Origin: Zobellia barbeyronii
GTDB lineage: Bacteria > Bacteroidota > Bacteroidia > Flavobacteriales > Flavobacteriaceae
Direction: 5' to 3'
NCBI RefSeq assembly: GCF_018603515.1
Contig: NZ_JACATN010000007.1
Span: 95,657 to 159,656 of the forward strand
DNA length: 64,000 nt
Under the pieces are notes generated by a model. The model worked only from the letters and a program-made list of their open reading frames with translations, made no database searches and had not been told where the DNA came from. The position numbers were made by a program, and so were the translations under genes. The number at the start of each line of letters is the position of its first letter. The stretch's first letter is position 1. Shown in pieces: positions 51,052 to 60,535 of this stretch.

Positions 51052-51471
51052 TTATTCTTCTTCTGAAGCAACATCTTTGTCTGCAGAAAAATCTGTTATA
51101 TCATTTTCATGAAGAATGTTATACCATTGCATCACTTTTTTAATATCACTGGCATAAACTCTATCTTCATCGTAGTTAGGTAATATTTCAAAAAAATATT
51201 CTTCTAACTTAATTTTTTCTGCCTTGTGGGCTACTGAGGTTTTACCACCTTTTTCTTTTACCTGTATTTTTAAAAACACATCTCTTAATGGCAACTCTTC
51301 ATCTAATGTATAAATTGCTATTTCAGAAAGAATGCTTACGTTACTACGCATACCTACAGTAATACGTTTTTGGTCAATAAGCGATTCTGCAACAAACCCT
51401 GTACGGGTCTGTGTTACCAATTTGTAAAGGCCTGGTTTTCCTCCAATGGATAAGATCTTATCTAAACTCAT
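51052..51471 (-). CDS. DUF5606 domain protein
   Basis: A 139-residue acidic cytoplasmic protein of a family that, as I recall, is nearly universal in Bacteroidota and often follows def/ruvX. The N-terminal part (SLDKILSIGGKPGLYKLVTQ, TRTGFVAESLIDQKRITVG) is a conserved beta-rich domain; the second half has YFFEILPNYDEDRVYASDIK and a C-terminal acidic tail DFSADKDVASEEE. No catalytic motif is evident and its function is unknown. It lies 60 bases after the def stop and ends with its own terminator, so the order ruvX-def-DUF5606 may form one transcript. Confidence 0.88.
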   Translation of the reverse strand: MSLDKILSIGGKPGLYKLVTQTRTGFVAESLIDQKRITVGMRSNVSILSEIAIYTLDEELPLRDVFLKIQVKEKGGKTSVAHKAEKIKLEEYFFEILPNYDEDRVYASDIKKVMQWYNILHENDITDFSADKDVASEEE

Positions 51472-51531
51472 ATAAAAATTTACATTTTAGGAGCGCAAAT
51501 ATTGCACTTTTCAATGGATTACAATTAAACT

Positions 51532-52122
51532 TTAACGTCCTTTTTTCTGGTTAGGAAAACGCATACGATAATCTGCTCTAATATTTCCCTTAGAAATGTT
51601 GTTTAACCTGCTCTTAAGTAAACGTTTTTTTAAGGGCGAAAGTTTGTCCGTAAACAAAATACCTTCAATATGGTCATACTCATGTTGAATAACCCTTGCC
51701 AAAAGACCATCATAGGTTTCCGTATGTTCTTTAAAATTCTCGTCTACGTAAGTAATTGTGACGGTATCTTTTCTTTTTATGTCTTCATGAATGTCCGGTA
51801 TACTAAGACAACCTTCGCTAAAAGGCCACTCTTCACCTGTTTCTTCCTCTATATAGGCATTGATGAATACCTTCTTAAAACCGTCCAATTTCTTTTGATC
51901 TTCTTCAGAAAGGTCTTCATCTTTCGAAAAAGGAGTAGTATCTACTAAAAATAGACGCACTGGTAACCCAATTTGGGGAGCCGCCAAACCAACTCCATTG
52001 GCATTATACATGGTCTCCCACATATTTTCAATCAATTCTTTTAACTTAGGATGCTCTTTAGGTAAGTCATTGCCCACCTTTCGCAATACGGGATCGCCAT
52101 AGGCGATAATTGGTAATATCAT
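51532..52122 (-). CDS. def: Peptide deformylase
   Basis: Metalloenzyme removing the N-formyl group from nascent proteins. The 196 residues contain all three motifs: GVGLAAPQIGLP (about 45-56), EGCLSIPD with the metal Cys, and QHEYDHIEG with the HExxH metal His pair. A short acidic insertion (SKDEDLSEEDQKKLDGFKKV) and a basic C-terminal tail are present as in other Bacteroidota. Its ATG directly follows the ruvX stop. Confidence 0.97.
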   Translation of the reverse strand: MILPIIAYGDPVLRKVGNDLPKEHPKLKELIENMWETMYNANGVGLAAPQIGLPVRLFLVDTTPFSKDEDLSEEDQKKLDGFKKVFINAYIEEETGEEWPFSEGCLSIPDIHEDIKRKDTVTITYVDENFKEHTETYDGLLARVIQHEYDHIEGILFTDKLSPLKKRLLKSRLNNISKGNIRADYRMRFPNQKKGR

Positions 52123-52533
52123 CTAAATTTTATTTAAATAGGCTTGAAGAATAATAGTAGCACTAATTTCATCTACTAATGCTTTATCTCTTCGCTTTTT
52201 CTTTTTTAGACCGCTATCTATCATAGTCTGAAATGCCATTTTTGAGGTGAAACGCTCATCATGACGTTCTACAGGTATATGAGGGAAAACTTTTTTTAGT
52301 CGATTTAAAAACGGTGCTATTAAAGCTTCCGACTCACTTGGAGTGTTATCCATTTGGCGCGGTTCACCAACAATGAATTTCTGTACATTTTCCTTTTCGG
52401 TGTAATCCTTTAAAAAATCTATCAGTTCAAAAGTACGGACAGTGGTTAAACCTGATGCTATTAACTGTAACTCATCTGTAATGGCAATTCCTGTTCTCTT
52501 CTTTCCATAATCTAACGCCAACAATCTTCCCAA
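52123..52533 (-). CDS. ruvX: Putative pre-16S rRNA nuclease / Holliday junction resolvase RuvX (YqgF)
   Basis: A 136-residue RNase H-fold nuclease. The first catalytic Asp is in LLALDYGKKRTGIAITD, the central Glu in FIVGEPRQMDN, and the distal Asp in VERHDERFTSKMA / VDEISATIIL, matching the YqgF catalytic set. In bacteria YqgF acts in 16S rRNA 5'-end maturation; a junction-resolvase role is also proposed. The gene is directly followed by def (adjacent without gap) and is divergent from dapD. Confidence 0.93.
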   Translation of the reverse strand: MGRLLALDYGKKRTGIAITDELQLIASGLTTVRTFELIDFLKDYTEKENVQKFIVGEPRQMDNTPSESEALIAPFLNRLKKVFPHIPVERHDERFTSKMAFQTMIDSGLKKKKRRDKALVDEISATIILQAYLNKI

Positions 52534-52584
52534 TACTAATTTATTTTTTGCAAAAATAACCTATAAATTGTTATAACCGTAAAA

Positions 52585-52619
52585 TTGAAACCCCAAATCA
52601 TATTTGACTCTTATATTTG
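52585..52619 (+). promoter_or_regulatory. Candidate promoter of dapD
   Basis: A -7 element TATATTTG (52612-52619) matches TAnnTTTG, with TTG at 52585-52587 as possible -33 (spacing 24, long). It lies in the ruvX-dapD divergent spacer and would give a leader of about 110 bases. Confidence 0.45.
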
Positions 52620-52731
52620 CACCGTAAGGAGCAAGGATACTAAAAGCATCATTTGTCCCAGGAAAATAATCATACGATTAGAATACATCGCACTATCAGC
52701 GCTGTAGATAACACTATAATTCTATAGAAAA

Positions 52732-53547
52732 ATGACCGAGTTAAGAAAGACCATAGAAAATGCATGGGAAAACAGAGAACTTCTAAAAGAAGCTGCTACT
52801 CAAGAAGCCATAAGAGAAGTTATAAACTTATTGGACCTAGGTAAACTGCGCTGTGCTGAACCAACTGAAAACGGTTGGCAGATCAACGAATGGGTAAAGA
52901 AAGGTGTTGTGCTTTATTTCCCTATTCAAAAAATGGAAACCCTTGAAGCCGGTATTTTTGAATATCATGATAAAATTCCTTTAAAACGAGGTTATAAAGA
53001 AAAAGGAATCCGTGTGGTACCTAATGCCATTGCACGTCACGGTGCTTATATTTCTGCTGGTACTATTTTAATGCCTAGCTACGTAAATATAGGAGCTTAT
53101 GTAGATGAAGGAACCATGGTAGATACATGGGCAACTGTAGGAAGTTGTGCGCAAATAGGTAAAAATGTGCACTTAAGTGGTGGTGTAGGAATTGGAGGCG
53201 TACTTGAGCCATTACAAGCAGCCCCTGTTATTATTGAAGATAATGCATTTATTGGCTCTAGATGTATAGTTGTAGAAGGTGTACGCGTTGAGAAAGAAGC
53301 TGTTTTAGGTGCCAATGTTGTACTTACCGCATCAACCAAAATTATAGATGTTACTGGAGATGAACCAATTGAAACTAAAGGTAGGGTTCCTGCACGTTCA
53401 GTTGTTATACCAGGGAGTTATACAAAGAAATTTCCAGCCGGTGAGTTTCAGGTGCCATGCGCTCTGATCATCGGAACAAGAAAAGAGAGTACAAATAAGA
53501 AGACCTCTCTAAATGATGCGTTGCGTGAATATGACGTAGCTGTTTAA
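52732..53547 (+). CDS. dapD: 2,3,4,5-tetrahydropyridine-2,6-dicarboxylate N-succinyltransferase
   Basis: Makes N-succinyl-2-amino-6-ketopimelate in the succinylase route to diaminopimelate and lysine. The 271-residue protein has the DapD N-terminal helical domain followed by a left-handed beta-helix of hexapeptide repeats (about 105-200; GAYISAGTILMPSYVNIGAY, VDEGTMVDTWATVGSCAQIG, NVHLSGGVGIGGVLEPLQA) and the ending GRVPARSVVIPGSYTKKFP. Full length. No other dap genes are adjacent. Confidence 0.96.
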   Translation: MTELRKTIENAWENRELLKEAATQEAIREVINLLDLGKLRCAEPTENGWQINEWVKKGVVLYFPIQKMETLEAGIFEYHDKIPLKRGYKEKGIRVVPNAIARHGAYISAGTILMPSYVNIGAYVDEGTMVDTWATVGSCAQIGKNVHLSGGVGIGGVLEPLQAAPVIIEDNAFIGSRCIVVEGVRVEKEAVLGANVVLTASTKIIDVTGDEPIETKGRVPARSVVIPGSYTKKFPAGEFQVPCALIIGTRKESTNKKTSLNDALREYDVAV

Positions 53548-53643
53548 ATTTTGTAGGAATTTTATTGGTTTGTATACTTTTTTATAGCTTTTATAGTTAT
53601 AGTTTTGTTAATCGAAAGCACAGCTCTATACATTTACCAGTTT

Positions 53644-54456
53644 ATGAACAGCCCTAGCGAAAAAATTTCAGCATTAATAATCACCTATAATGAGATTGGA
53701 TACATTGAAAAATGTATTGAATCTATGGTATTTGCAGATGAAATTATTGTGGTTGATTCATACAGTACAGACGGTACTTTTGAGTATCTAGAAAATCATC
53801 CAAAGGTTAAAGTTATTCAACGACCTTTTGAAAATTTCACTGATCAGAAGTCTTTTGCCTTGCGCCAAGCTTCAAATGATTGGGTTCTTTTTCTAGATGC
53901 AGATGAAGTTTTGACACCAAAACTTCAAAACGAAATTCAGCATACAATTAATAGTGGCACAAAGAAAAATGCCTTTTGGTTTTACAGGACTTTTATGTTC
54001 AAAGACGAAAAGGTATTTTTCAGCGGCTGCCAAACCGATAAGAATTACCGTCTTTTCAGGAAAAGTAAGGTTGCTTTTGCTAAAGACAAAATAGTACACG
54101 AAACCCTTAATGTTATTGGGGAATCTGGTACTTTAAAAACTAAATTGATTCATTATTCGTATAAGGATTATTCCGATTTTAAAGGAAAAATATTGAAGTA
54201 CGGAAGAATGAAGGCAATAGAATCTCTTCGTAAGGGCAGAAGATTTTCTTACGCCAAACTTGTGATTAAGCCTATTTGGAAGTTTTTCAACCGTTACATA
54301 ATTCGCCTTGGCTTATTTGACGGATTTAAAGGACTTGTTCTTTCCTACATTCACGCTCGTGGTGTAGTTGAACATTATAAGACCCTAAAAGCTCTAGAAA
54401 CAGAAACTAGAACCTCAACAGCGCCTATCAGTACAATTTTAGAAAGAGCTGCTTAG
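53644..54456 (+). CDS. GT2 glycosyltransferase, WaaE/KdtX-like
   Basis: Probably an LPS-core or polysaccharide glycosyltransferase acting in the cytoplasm. The 270-residue GT-A protein has ALIITYNEIGYIEKCIESM, FADEIIVVDSYSTDGTFEYL and the DxD in WVLFLDADEVLTP, typical of the WaaE/KdtX heptose beta-1,4-glucosyltransferase group. C-terminal regions (IHYSYKDYSDF, KFFNRYIIRLGLFDGFKGLV) are close to those of the C-terminal half of the fusion protein at 56610, so the two are paralogues. ATG 53644 is chosen; an in-frame TTG at 53605 would add 13 residues of unlikely sequence. Confidence 0.88.
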   Translation: MNSPSEKISALIITYNEIGYIEKCIESMVFADEIIVVDSYSTDGTFEYLENHPKVKVIQRPFENFTDQKSFALRQASNDWVLFLDADEVLTPKLQNEIQHTINSGTKKNAFWFYRTFMFKDEKVFFSGCQTDKNYRLFRKSKVAFAKDKIVHETLNVIGESGTLKTKLIHYSYKDYSDFKGKILKYGRMKAIESLRKGRRFSYAKLVIKPIWKFFNRYIIRLGLFDGFKGLVLSYIHARGVVEHYKTLKALETETRTSTAPISTILERAA

Positions 54457-54619
54457 TTTGTTTTCAAGTTAAAACCTATTCTTATCCTTTACTAGACCAT
54501 TATAAATAATCACTTTTTATATTCGGTATCAGCTAAACCTCTATATTTCTTAATTTATAGCAACAATTTTCTTTTGATCAATTTGTATGCTTATTTTTAC
54601 CCTTTCGCGGAAAAAAGGC

Positions 54620-55423
54620 ATGAAAAGTAAACCAAAACTTACCATAATCATATCATATTACAAGGCTCTGGAGAATCTAAAATTGATTCTCAAAGCGCTT
54701 GGCAAACAGAGTTTTAAGAACTTTGAGGTTATTGTTTCCGAAGACGATAACAATCCTGAAACAGTAGGCTTTATGGTTAATAATAGAGACCACTACCCTT
54801 TCCCTATTCAACACTTAAACCAAAAAGAGGATTTAGGTTTTCGTAAGAATATGATGCTAAACCTTTCTATCAAAGCTTCTAATTCTGATTTTTTAGTTTT
54901 TATAGATGGTGACTGTGTTCCTCATAAACATTTTGCTAAACAATATGCTGATAAAGCCGAAATAGGCTATATCCTTTGGGGACGACGAGTAATGCTAGGC
55001 CAGAAAAAATCTATGCAAATTCTAAAAAATAAATCAATATCCGGACTTGATCTCTTTTCACTTGCCAACTCAGACAGCGAAAAACTTAAAGATGCTATTT
55101 ACTCTCCAAATCTAAGTCTCTCATTGAAAGAAAAAGGACTAAAAGGCTGCAACTGGGGTGTTTACAAAGAACACTTAGTTGCCGTAAATGGTTTTGACGA
55201 AGATTATATAAGAGCGGGGGTTGGCGAAGATGACGATATAGAATGGCGCTTAAAGGAAAACGGACTTCATAAAAAATCGATGAAAAATAAAGCTATTGTT
55301 TATCATTTACATCATGAAAGAAGCTATGCCGATGAAGGAGTCAGAAAGAATAATGAACTCTTAGAACAAAAGAAAAAGGCTAACCATACAAAATGTCTTC
55401 ACGGTCTAGATAGTTTAGATTAA
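54620..55423 (+). CDS. GT2 glycosyltransferase with galactosyltransferase-like C-terminal motif
   Basis: A 267-residue cytoplasmic GT-A enzyme. LTIIISYYKALENLKLILKA and VIVSEDDNNPETVGFM are the donor-binding start; the DxD site is FIDGDCVPHKHF. The stretch GVYKEHLVAVNGFDEDYIRA followed by GVGEDDDIEWRLKENG is the Glyco_transf_7C (galactosyltransferase C-terminal) motif. ATG 54620 follows a good purine-rich run (AAAAAAGGC); an in-frame ATG at 54587 would add 11 residues. It is part of the four-gene glycosyltransferase run; the sugar added is unknown. Confidence 0.86.
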   Translation: MKSKPKLTIIISYYKALENLKLILKALGKQSFKNFEVIVSEDDNNPETVGFMVNNRDHYPFPIQHLNQKEDLGFRKNMMLNLSIKASNSDFLVFIDGDCVPHKHFAKQYADKAEIGYILWGRRVMLGQKKSMQILKNKSISGLDLFSLANSDSEKLKDAIYSPNLSLSLKEKGLKGCNWGVYKEHLVAVNGFDEDYIRAGVGEDDDIEWRLKENGLHKKSMKNKAIVYHLHHERSYADEGVRKNNELLEQKKKANHTKCLHGLDSLD

Positions 55424-55497
55424 TCAACTATAAACCATAAAGCACTCAATAAACCTAAAAGCACTACTTTAGTTACCCGATCAAACAGAACTTAAAA

Positions 55498-56610
55498 ATG
55501 AGAATTGGTTTCGAAGCAAAAAGAGTTTTCCATAACAATACCGGTCTCGGTAATTACGGACGGGATGTTATCCGAATTCTTAAGAAATTCACCCCAATAG
55601 ATCAATTTTATCTATATACTACATCTGTTTCATCTCAAAAAAGATTTGATTCCTTTGACAAAATTGTTATAAAATTACCCGAAAGTGGAATTTGGAAAAA
55701 ATTGTCTTCTATTTGGCGCTTAGGACCTGTGGCTAATCAGATTAAAAAAGATGAAATCAATCTATATCATGGCCTTTCGGGAGAAATACCATCTGGGTTA
55801 AAATCAAGAGGTATACCAACCATTGTTACTGTTCACGATCTTATTTTCTTTAGCCATCCTCATTATTACTCATTTTTTGATAGAATTATTTATTCGATAA
55901 AATCGAAACACGCAGCAAAAAATGCGGACAAAATAATTGCAATTAGTGAACAGACCAAACGAGATGTTATAAAATATTTAAATGCAGAAGACTCCAAAAT
56001 TCAAGTTGTTTATCAAGGTTGTAACAAAGCTTTTAAGCAAGAATATCCACAATCAGAAAAAGATAAAGTTCGAGAAAAATATAGCTTACCTGAACAGTAT
56101 ATACTAAACGTAGGCACCCTTCAGGAGAGAAAAAATGCATTACTTATTGTAAAAGCTATTAAGGGCACGGACTATAATCTGGTATTAGTAGGCGGTGAAA
56201 AGAAATATGCTCAAAAAATACATTCTTACATCAGAGAAAATAACCTTGAAAATCAAGTTTCGTTTTTAAAAAATGTTTCTGTTAATGAGCTTGCTGTCAT
56301 CTATAAAATGGCAACTATTTTTTGTTATCCCTCGCTTTGTGAGGGGTTTGGAATACCTATTATTGAGGCATTGTTCAGTAAAATTCCTGTAATTACTTCG
56401 CAAGGAAATTGTTTTCCCGAAGCAGGCGGACCTAATTCTGTTTACATAGACCCATCTAGTGAAGAAGGCTTACGAGAGGCTTTCCGAAACCTTTATTACA
56501 ACGCAGATGAGAGAAGACGTATAGCTGATTTAGGCTATACCTATGTACAGCGTTTTTCTGATGAAGAAGTAGCAAAAAATTTATTCAAGGTTTATAAATC
56601 TATGCTTTAA
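55498..56610 (+). CDS. GT4 family glycosyltransferase
   Basis: A 370-residue GT-B enzyme transferring a sugar from a nucleotide donor. RIGFEAKRVFHNNTGLGNYG shows the N-terminal Rossmann acceptor region; the C-terminal donor domain has YILNVGTLQERKNALLIVKA, VSVNELAVIYKMATIFCYPS and the E-x7-E-type motif region LCEGFGIPIIEALFSKIPVI. It overlaps the start of the next gene by one base (TAATG), indicating translational coupling. Mannosyl- or glucosyl-transfer are the commonest activities for this type. Confidence 0.9.
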   Translation: MRIGFEAKRVFHNNTGLGNYGRDVIRILKKFTPIDQFYLYTTSVSSQKRFDSFDKIVIKLPESGIWKKLSSIWRLGPVANQIKKDEINLYHGLSGEIPSGLKSRGIPTIVTVHDLIFFSHPHYYSFFDRIIYSIKSKHAAKNADKIIAISEQTKRDVIKYLNAEDSKIQVVYQGCNKAFKQEYPQSEKDKVREKYSLPEQYILNVGTLQERKNALLIVKAIKGTDYNLVLVGGEKKYAQKIHSYIRENNLENQVSFLKNVSVNELAVIYKMATIFCYPSLCEGFGIPIIEALFSKIPVITSQGNCFPEAGGPNSVYIDPSSEEGLREAFRNLYYNADERRRIADLGYTYVQRFSDEEVAKNLFKVYKSML

Positions 56611-58466
56611 TGAAAACTATCTGTTTCTTTAATAGCGTAGAAAATTGGGGCGGTGGCGAAAAATGGCATTTTGACACCAGCCTGTATATGCATAAAAAAG
56701 GGCATCAAGTTCTTGTTATCGCCCATGAAAAAAGTGAACTTCTAAACAGATTAAAAGGCACAGGGGTTCCTACTATCGGTCTAAAAGTTGGTAATCTTAG
56801 CTTCTTGAACCAGGCTAAAATCGATAAAATAAAGAACATTCTGATAGAGCACCAAGTAGGTTGCATTATCATTAATCTTTCTCGTGATTTAAAATTAGCC
56901 GGACTTGCCGCAAAAAAAGCGGGTACTGAAAAAATTATTTATAGAAGAGGTAGTGCCATACCTATTAAAGATTCTGTTCTTAATCGCTATTACTTCAAAA
57001 ACGTTGTAACTCATATTTTAGCTAATTCAGAAGCTACTAAAAATACGGTTCTATCAAATAACCCAACCCTGTTTCCTAAAGAAAATATCACTGTTATTTA
57101 TAACGGTATTGATATAGACGGATTTCTTAGCAAGGAGGTAAAACCCCAATACCGTTCCATTAACAAAAATGAGGTTGTATTGGTCAATTTAGGCAGATTA
57201 GAAGCCCAAAAAAATCAACAGTTCTTAATTTTACTCGCTAGCGAACTTAAAAAACGACAAGTCCCTTTTAAATTATTGATAGGCGGCGAAGGCCGATTAA
57301 AGGAAGCTTTACAACAACAAGCTAAGGAATTGAATGTTTCTGAGAATGTTCTTTTTTTAGGATTTATTGAAGAGCCTAAAAACTTTATAGTTTCTGGCGA
57401 TATTTTTCTTCTTTCCTCTTTATGGGAAGGCTTTGGGTATGTAATAGCAGAAGCTGCACTTTGTAAAAAACCTGTCGTAGCTTTTGACACAAGTAGTAAT
57501 CCTGAAATTGTATTACAGGAAAAAACAGGATACTTAACCAAGGTAAATGACGTAGAATCCTTTGCGAATAAGGTTGAAAAACTGATAACAAATCCCGACC
57601 TACGAGAGCAAATGGGCAAGGCGGGTTTTGAGTATGCTCAAAAAGCATTTAATGCGAACACCATTCTTAAAAAAATTGAAAATTATCTGACTGCTAAAAA
57701 GCCAAAAACAAATAATATTACGGCTTTGCTAATTACCTATAATGAGATTGAACATATAGATGCCGTTCTTGAAAATATTGATTTTGCAGATGAAATTATA
57801 GTTGTAGATTCATTTAGTACAGATGGAACTGTAGAACGGATAAAAGCACATTCAGGAGTAAAATTTATTCAAAGGGAATTTAAAAACTACACCGACCAGA
57901 AGGCATATGCCATGGAACAAGCGTCTAACGATTGGATACTCTTTTTAGATGCTGATGAAAGGCTGACCCCCGAATTACGAAAGGAAGTCATTGAAACAGT
58001 AAACACAAACGACGAGGAGATTTCCGCATACTACTTCTACAGAACTTTCATGTTTAAAAAAGAAGAGTTACGTTACAGTGGTTGGCAAAGCGATAAGAAT
58101 TACCGTCTTTTCAAGAAAAGTAAAGTTAACTTTACTAAAGATCGTATTGTTCATGAAACCTTAGTTGTTCAGGGCAAGTCAGATGTATTAAAACATAGAC
58201 TTATCCATTATTCTTATAAAAATTACGAAGACTACAAAAGTAAGATGGTCAAGTACGGTCAGATGAAGGCTATAGAAGAACTTCCTAAAAATTATAGTCC
58301 TAACGCCTATCACTTCATCGTTAGACCTTCATACAAATTTATAAACCATTACATTTTAAGGCTTGGTATTCTAGATGGAAAAAAAGGTGTTATCATCTGT
58401 TATCTGAATGCTCTTGGCGTTTATTCGCGCTACAAAGAACTAAAACGCCTTAAAAAACAGCGCTAA
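56610..58466 (+). CDS. Bifunctional GT4-GT2 glycosyltransferase fusion
   Basis: A 618-residue protein made of two catalytic modules. Residues 1 to about 360 form a GT4 GT-B enzyme (SVENWGGGEKWHFDTSLYMH, VLVNLGRLEAQKNQQFLILL, SSLWEGFGYVIAEAALCKKP). Residues about 368-618 are a complete WaaE/KdtX-type GT2 (ALLITYNEIEHIDAVLENID, IVVDSFSTDGTVERI, DWILFLDADERLTPEL), paralogous to the gene at 53644. The frame is uninterrupted, so this is a true fusion, joined by a short Lys-rich linker (LTAKKPKTNN). The two reactions are probably successive steps in building one glycan. One-base overlap with the preceding gene. Confidence 0.9.
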   Translation: MKTICFFNSVENWGGGEKWHFDTSLYMHKKGHQVLVIAHEKSELLNRLKGTGVPTIGLKVGNLSFLNQAKIDKIKNILIEHQVGCIIINLSRDLKLAGLAAKKAGTEKIIYRRGSAIPIKDSVLNRYYFKNVVTHILANSEATKNTVLSNNPTLFPKENITVIYNGIDIDGFLSKEVKPQYRSINKNEVVLVNLGRLEAQKNQQFLILLASELKKRQVPFKLLIGGEGRLKEALQQQAKELNVSENVLFLGFIEEPKNFIVSGDIFLLSSLWEGFGYVIAEAALCKKPVVAFDTSSNPEIVLQEKTGYLTKVNDVESFANKVEKLITNPDLREQMGKAGFEYAQKAFNANTILKKIENYLTAKKPKTNNITALLITYNEIEHIDAVLENIDFADEIIVVDSFSTDGTVERIKAHSGVKFIQREFKNYTDQKAYAMEQASNDWILFLDADERLTPELRKEVIETVNTNDEEISAYYFYRTFMFKKEELRYSGWQSDKNYRLFKKSKVNFTKDRIVHETLVVQGKSDVLKHRLIHYSYKNYEDYKSKMVKYGQMKAIEELPKNYSPNAYHFIVRPSYKFINHYILRLGILDGKKGVIICYLNALGVYSRYKELKRLKKQR

Positions 58467-58475
58467 TTTTTTCAC

Positions 58476-59045
58476 ATGCAAGACCTTAATACAGAAATCA
58501 ACAAATGCATAGAGGTGCTACAAAATGGCGGCCTCATTCTCTACCCTACGGATACCGTTTGGGGAATAGGATGTGATGCTACTAATGAAGCCGCGGTTAA
58601 AAAAGTTTATGAGTTAAAACAAAGAGAGGACAGCAAAACCCTTATCTGTTTGGTTGCCAATGACGCAATGTTAGAGCGTACGATTGAAGAGGTCCCTGAA
58701 GTGGCTTACGATATTATAGACCTTTCTACAAAACCTACGACTATAATTTACGACAAGCCTAAAGGCGTTGCAAAAAATCTGGTTGCCAAAGACAATACCT
58801 TGGGTGTTAGGGTAGCATCGGATAAATTTTGTAGGTATTTAATTAACAAGTTCAAAAAACCTATAGTTTCCACTTCTTCTAACATTTCTGGAAGACCAAC
58901 TCCCAAAAGTTTTGATGAAATAGACGCTGTTATTTTAAAAGGTGTAGACTATGTGGTAAATTTGCAGCCCGAACAAAAATCCGGAGTACCTTCAGCTATT
59001 ATAAAACTGAGTAACGATGGTACAGTTAAGATTATACGGCAGTAA
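58476..59045 (+). CDS. tsaC: L-threonylcarbamoyladenylate synthase (Sua5/YciO/TsaC family)
   Basis: Makes threonylcarbamoyl-AMP for t6A modification of ANN-decoding tRNAs. The 189 residues are a single YrdC domain, with GGLILYPTDTVWGIGCDATN near the N-terminus, KQREDSKTLICLVAND, and LGVRVASDKFCRYLINKFKK then PIVSTSSNISGRPTP, the signature for substrate binding. There is no Sua5 C-terminal domain, so it is the TsaC (short) type. It is ten bases after the fusion glycosyltransferase gene but belongs to tRNA metabolism, like the CCA enzyme that follows. Confidence 0.92.
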   Translation: MQDLNTEINKCIEVLQNGGLILYPTDTVWGIGCDATNEAAVKKVYELKQREDSKTLICLVANDAMLERTIEEVPEVAYDIIDLSTKPTTIIYDKPKGVAKNLVAKDNTLGVRVASDKFCRYLINKFKKPIVSTSSNISGRPTPKSFDEIDAVILKGVDYVVNLQPEQKSGVPSAIIKLSNDGTVKIIRQ

Positions 59046-59119
59046 TTTATAATGAAATACATATTTAGGTTTTTATAGAATGAAAAAAATCTACAACCTA
59101 AAGTCTAAAAATTAAACCT

Positions 59120-60535
59120 TTGAACCATACACAAGCGCTTTCCAACCCTATTTTTAAGATCGTTTCACAAGCTGCGGATGAACTTGGGGTAGATTGTTAT
59201 GTAATTGGTGGGTTTGTCAGGGATTACCTGCTAGAAAGAGGAACACATAAAGATATAGATATTGTAGCTATTGGAAGTGGTATAGAACTGGCAAAAAAAG
59301 TAGCATCTTTACTCAAGGGAAAACCAAAAGTTAGTGTTTTTAAAAATTTTGGTACCGCTATGTTACGCCATGACGATATTGAATTAGAGTTTGTTGGTGC
59401 CCGTAAAGAAAGTTACCACAGAGATAGTCGGAAACCGGTAGTTGAAGATGGAACTTTGTCGGACGACCAAAACCGACGCGATTTTACCATCAATGCTTTA
59501 GCTATATCGCTAAATTCTAGTAATTACGGAGAACTGCTAGACCCTTTTGATGGTGTTTCCGATTTAGATAACAAAATTATTCGCACGCCTCTTGAGCCAG
59601 GAATTACGTATTCGGATGACCCGTTGCGTATGATGCGCGCCATTCGTTTTGCTACCCAACTAAATTTCACGATTGAGGAGGCCTCTTTACAAGCTATTAC
59701 GGATAATAAAGACCGTATTACTATTATCTCCAAAGAGCGAATTGTAGATGAACTAAATAAAATTTTAGAAAGTAGTGTGCCTTCATTAGGGTTTTCTCTA
59801 CTTCATAAAACGGGCCTTCTACCCTATATTTTACCGGAATTAGTTGCCTTGCAAGGTATAGAAGAAATTGAAGGACAGCGCCATAAAGATAATTTTTGGC
59901 ACACTCTGGAAGTAGTTGACAACATTTCGGAAACCACAGATAACCTTTGGTTGCGTTGGGCTGCTTTGTTACACGATATTGGTAAAGCACCGACTAAAAA
60001 ATTTCACAAAAAAATTGGATGGACATTTCATGGACATGAATTTGTTGGTTCAAAAATGGTGTACAAGCTTTTTAAGCGACTCCGCATGCCATTGAACGAT
60101 AAGATGAAGTTTGTTCAGAAAATGGTATTAATGAGTTCTAGGCCTATTGTTCTTTCTGAGGATTATGCTACAGATTCTGCGGTACGACGTCTAGTTTTTG
60201 ATGCAGGAGAAAATGTTGAAGACTTAATGACCCTCTGTGAGGCAGATATCACAACAAAAAATCCAAAAAAACAGAGAAAATACAAGAACAACTTTAAAGT
60301 TGTTCGTCAGAAAATCATTGAAGTAGAAGAGCGAGATAGCATTCGTAAGTTCCAGCCTCCAGTAAGTGGCGAAGAAATCATGGAAACTTTCAACTTAAAA
60401 CCTTCAAAAGAAATTGGCATTATCAAAGAAGCTATTAAAGAGGCAATTTTAGAAGGTGAAATTCCCAATGAATATGAAGCGGCAAAAGAATTTATGCTAA
60501 GAAAGGGTAAAGCAATTGGTCTTACACCGTCCTAA
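59120..60535 (+). CDS. cca: tRNA nucleotidyltransferase (CCA-adding / poly(A) polymerase-type) with HD domain
   Basis: Adds or repairs the 3'-terminal CCA of tRNAs. The 471 residues contain the class II nucleotidyltransferase head (CYVIGGFVRDYLLERGTHKD then IDIVAIGSG; catalytic DxD), the RRDFTINALAISL motif, RMMRAIRFATQLNF and a C-terminal HD domain (RWAALLHDIGKAPTKKFHKK, GWTFHGHEFVGSKMV). The start is TTG. The HD domain implies additional phosphohydrolase activity, as in the E. coli enzyme. Same direction as tsaC, 74 bases downstream. Confidence 0.93.
   Translation: MNHTQALSNPIFKIVSQAADELGVDCYVIGGFVRDYLLERGTHKDIDIVAIGSGIELAKKVASLLKGKPKVSVFKNFGTAMLRHDDIELEFVGARKESYHRDSRKPVVEDGTLSDDQNRRDFTINALAISLNSSNYGELLDPFDGVSDLDNKIIRTPLEPGITYSDDPLRMMRAIRFATQLNFTIEEASLQAITDNKDRITIISKERIVDELNKILESSVPSLGFSLLHKTGLLPYILPELVALQGIEEIEGQRHKDNFWHTLEVVDNISETTDNLWLRWAALLHDIGKAPTKKFHKKIGWTFHGHEFVGSKMVYKLFKRLRMPLNDKMKFVQKMVLMSSRPIVLSEDYATDSAVRRLVFDAGENVEDLMTLCEADITTKNPKKQRKYKNNFKVVRQKIIEVEERDSIRKFQPPVSGEEIMETFNLKPSKEIGIIKEAIKEAILEGEIPNEYEAAKEFMLRKGKAIGLTPS

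Noticed and set aside
52620..52731. Possible lysine-type riboswitch in the dapD leader
   Set aside because: The spacer is only about 110 bases and shows none of the conserved L-box junction elements or a terminator hairpin.
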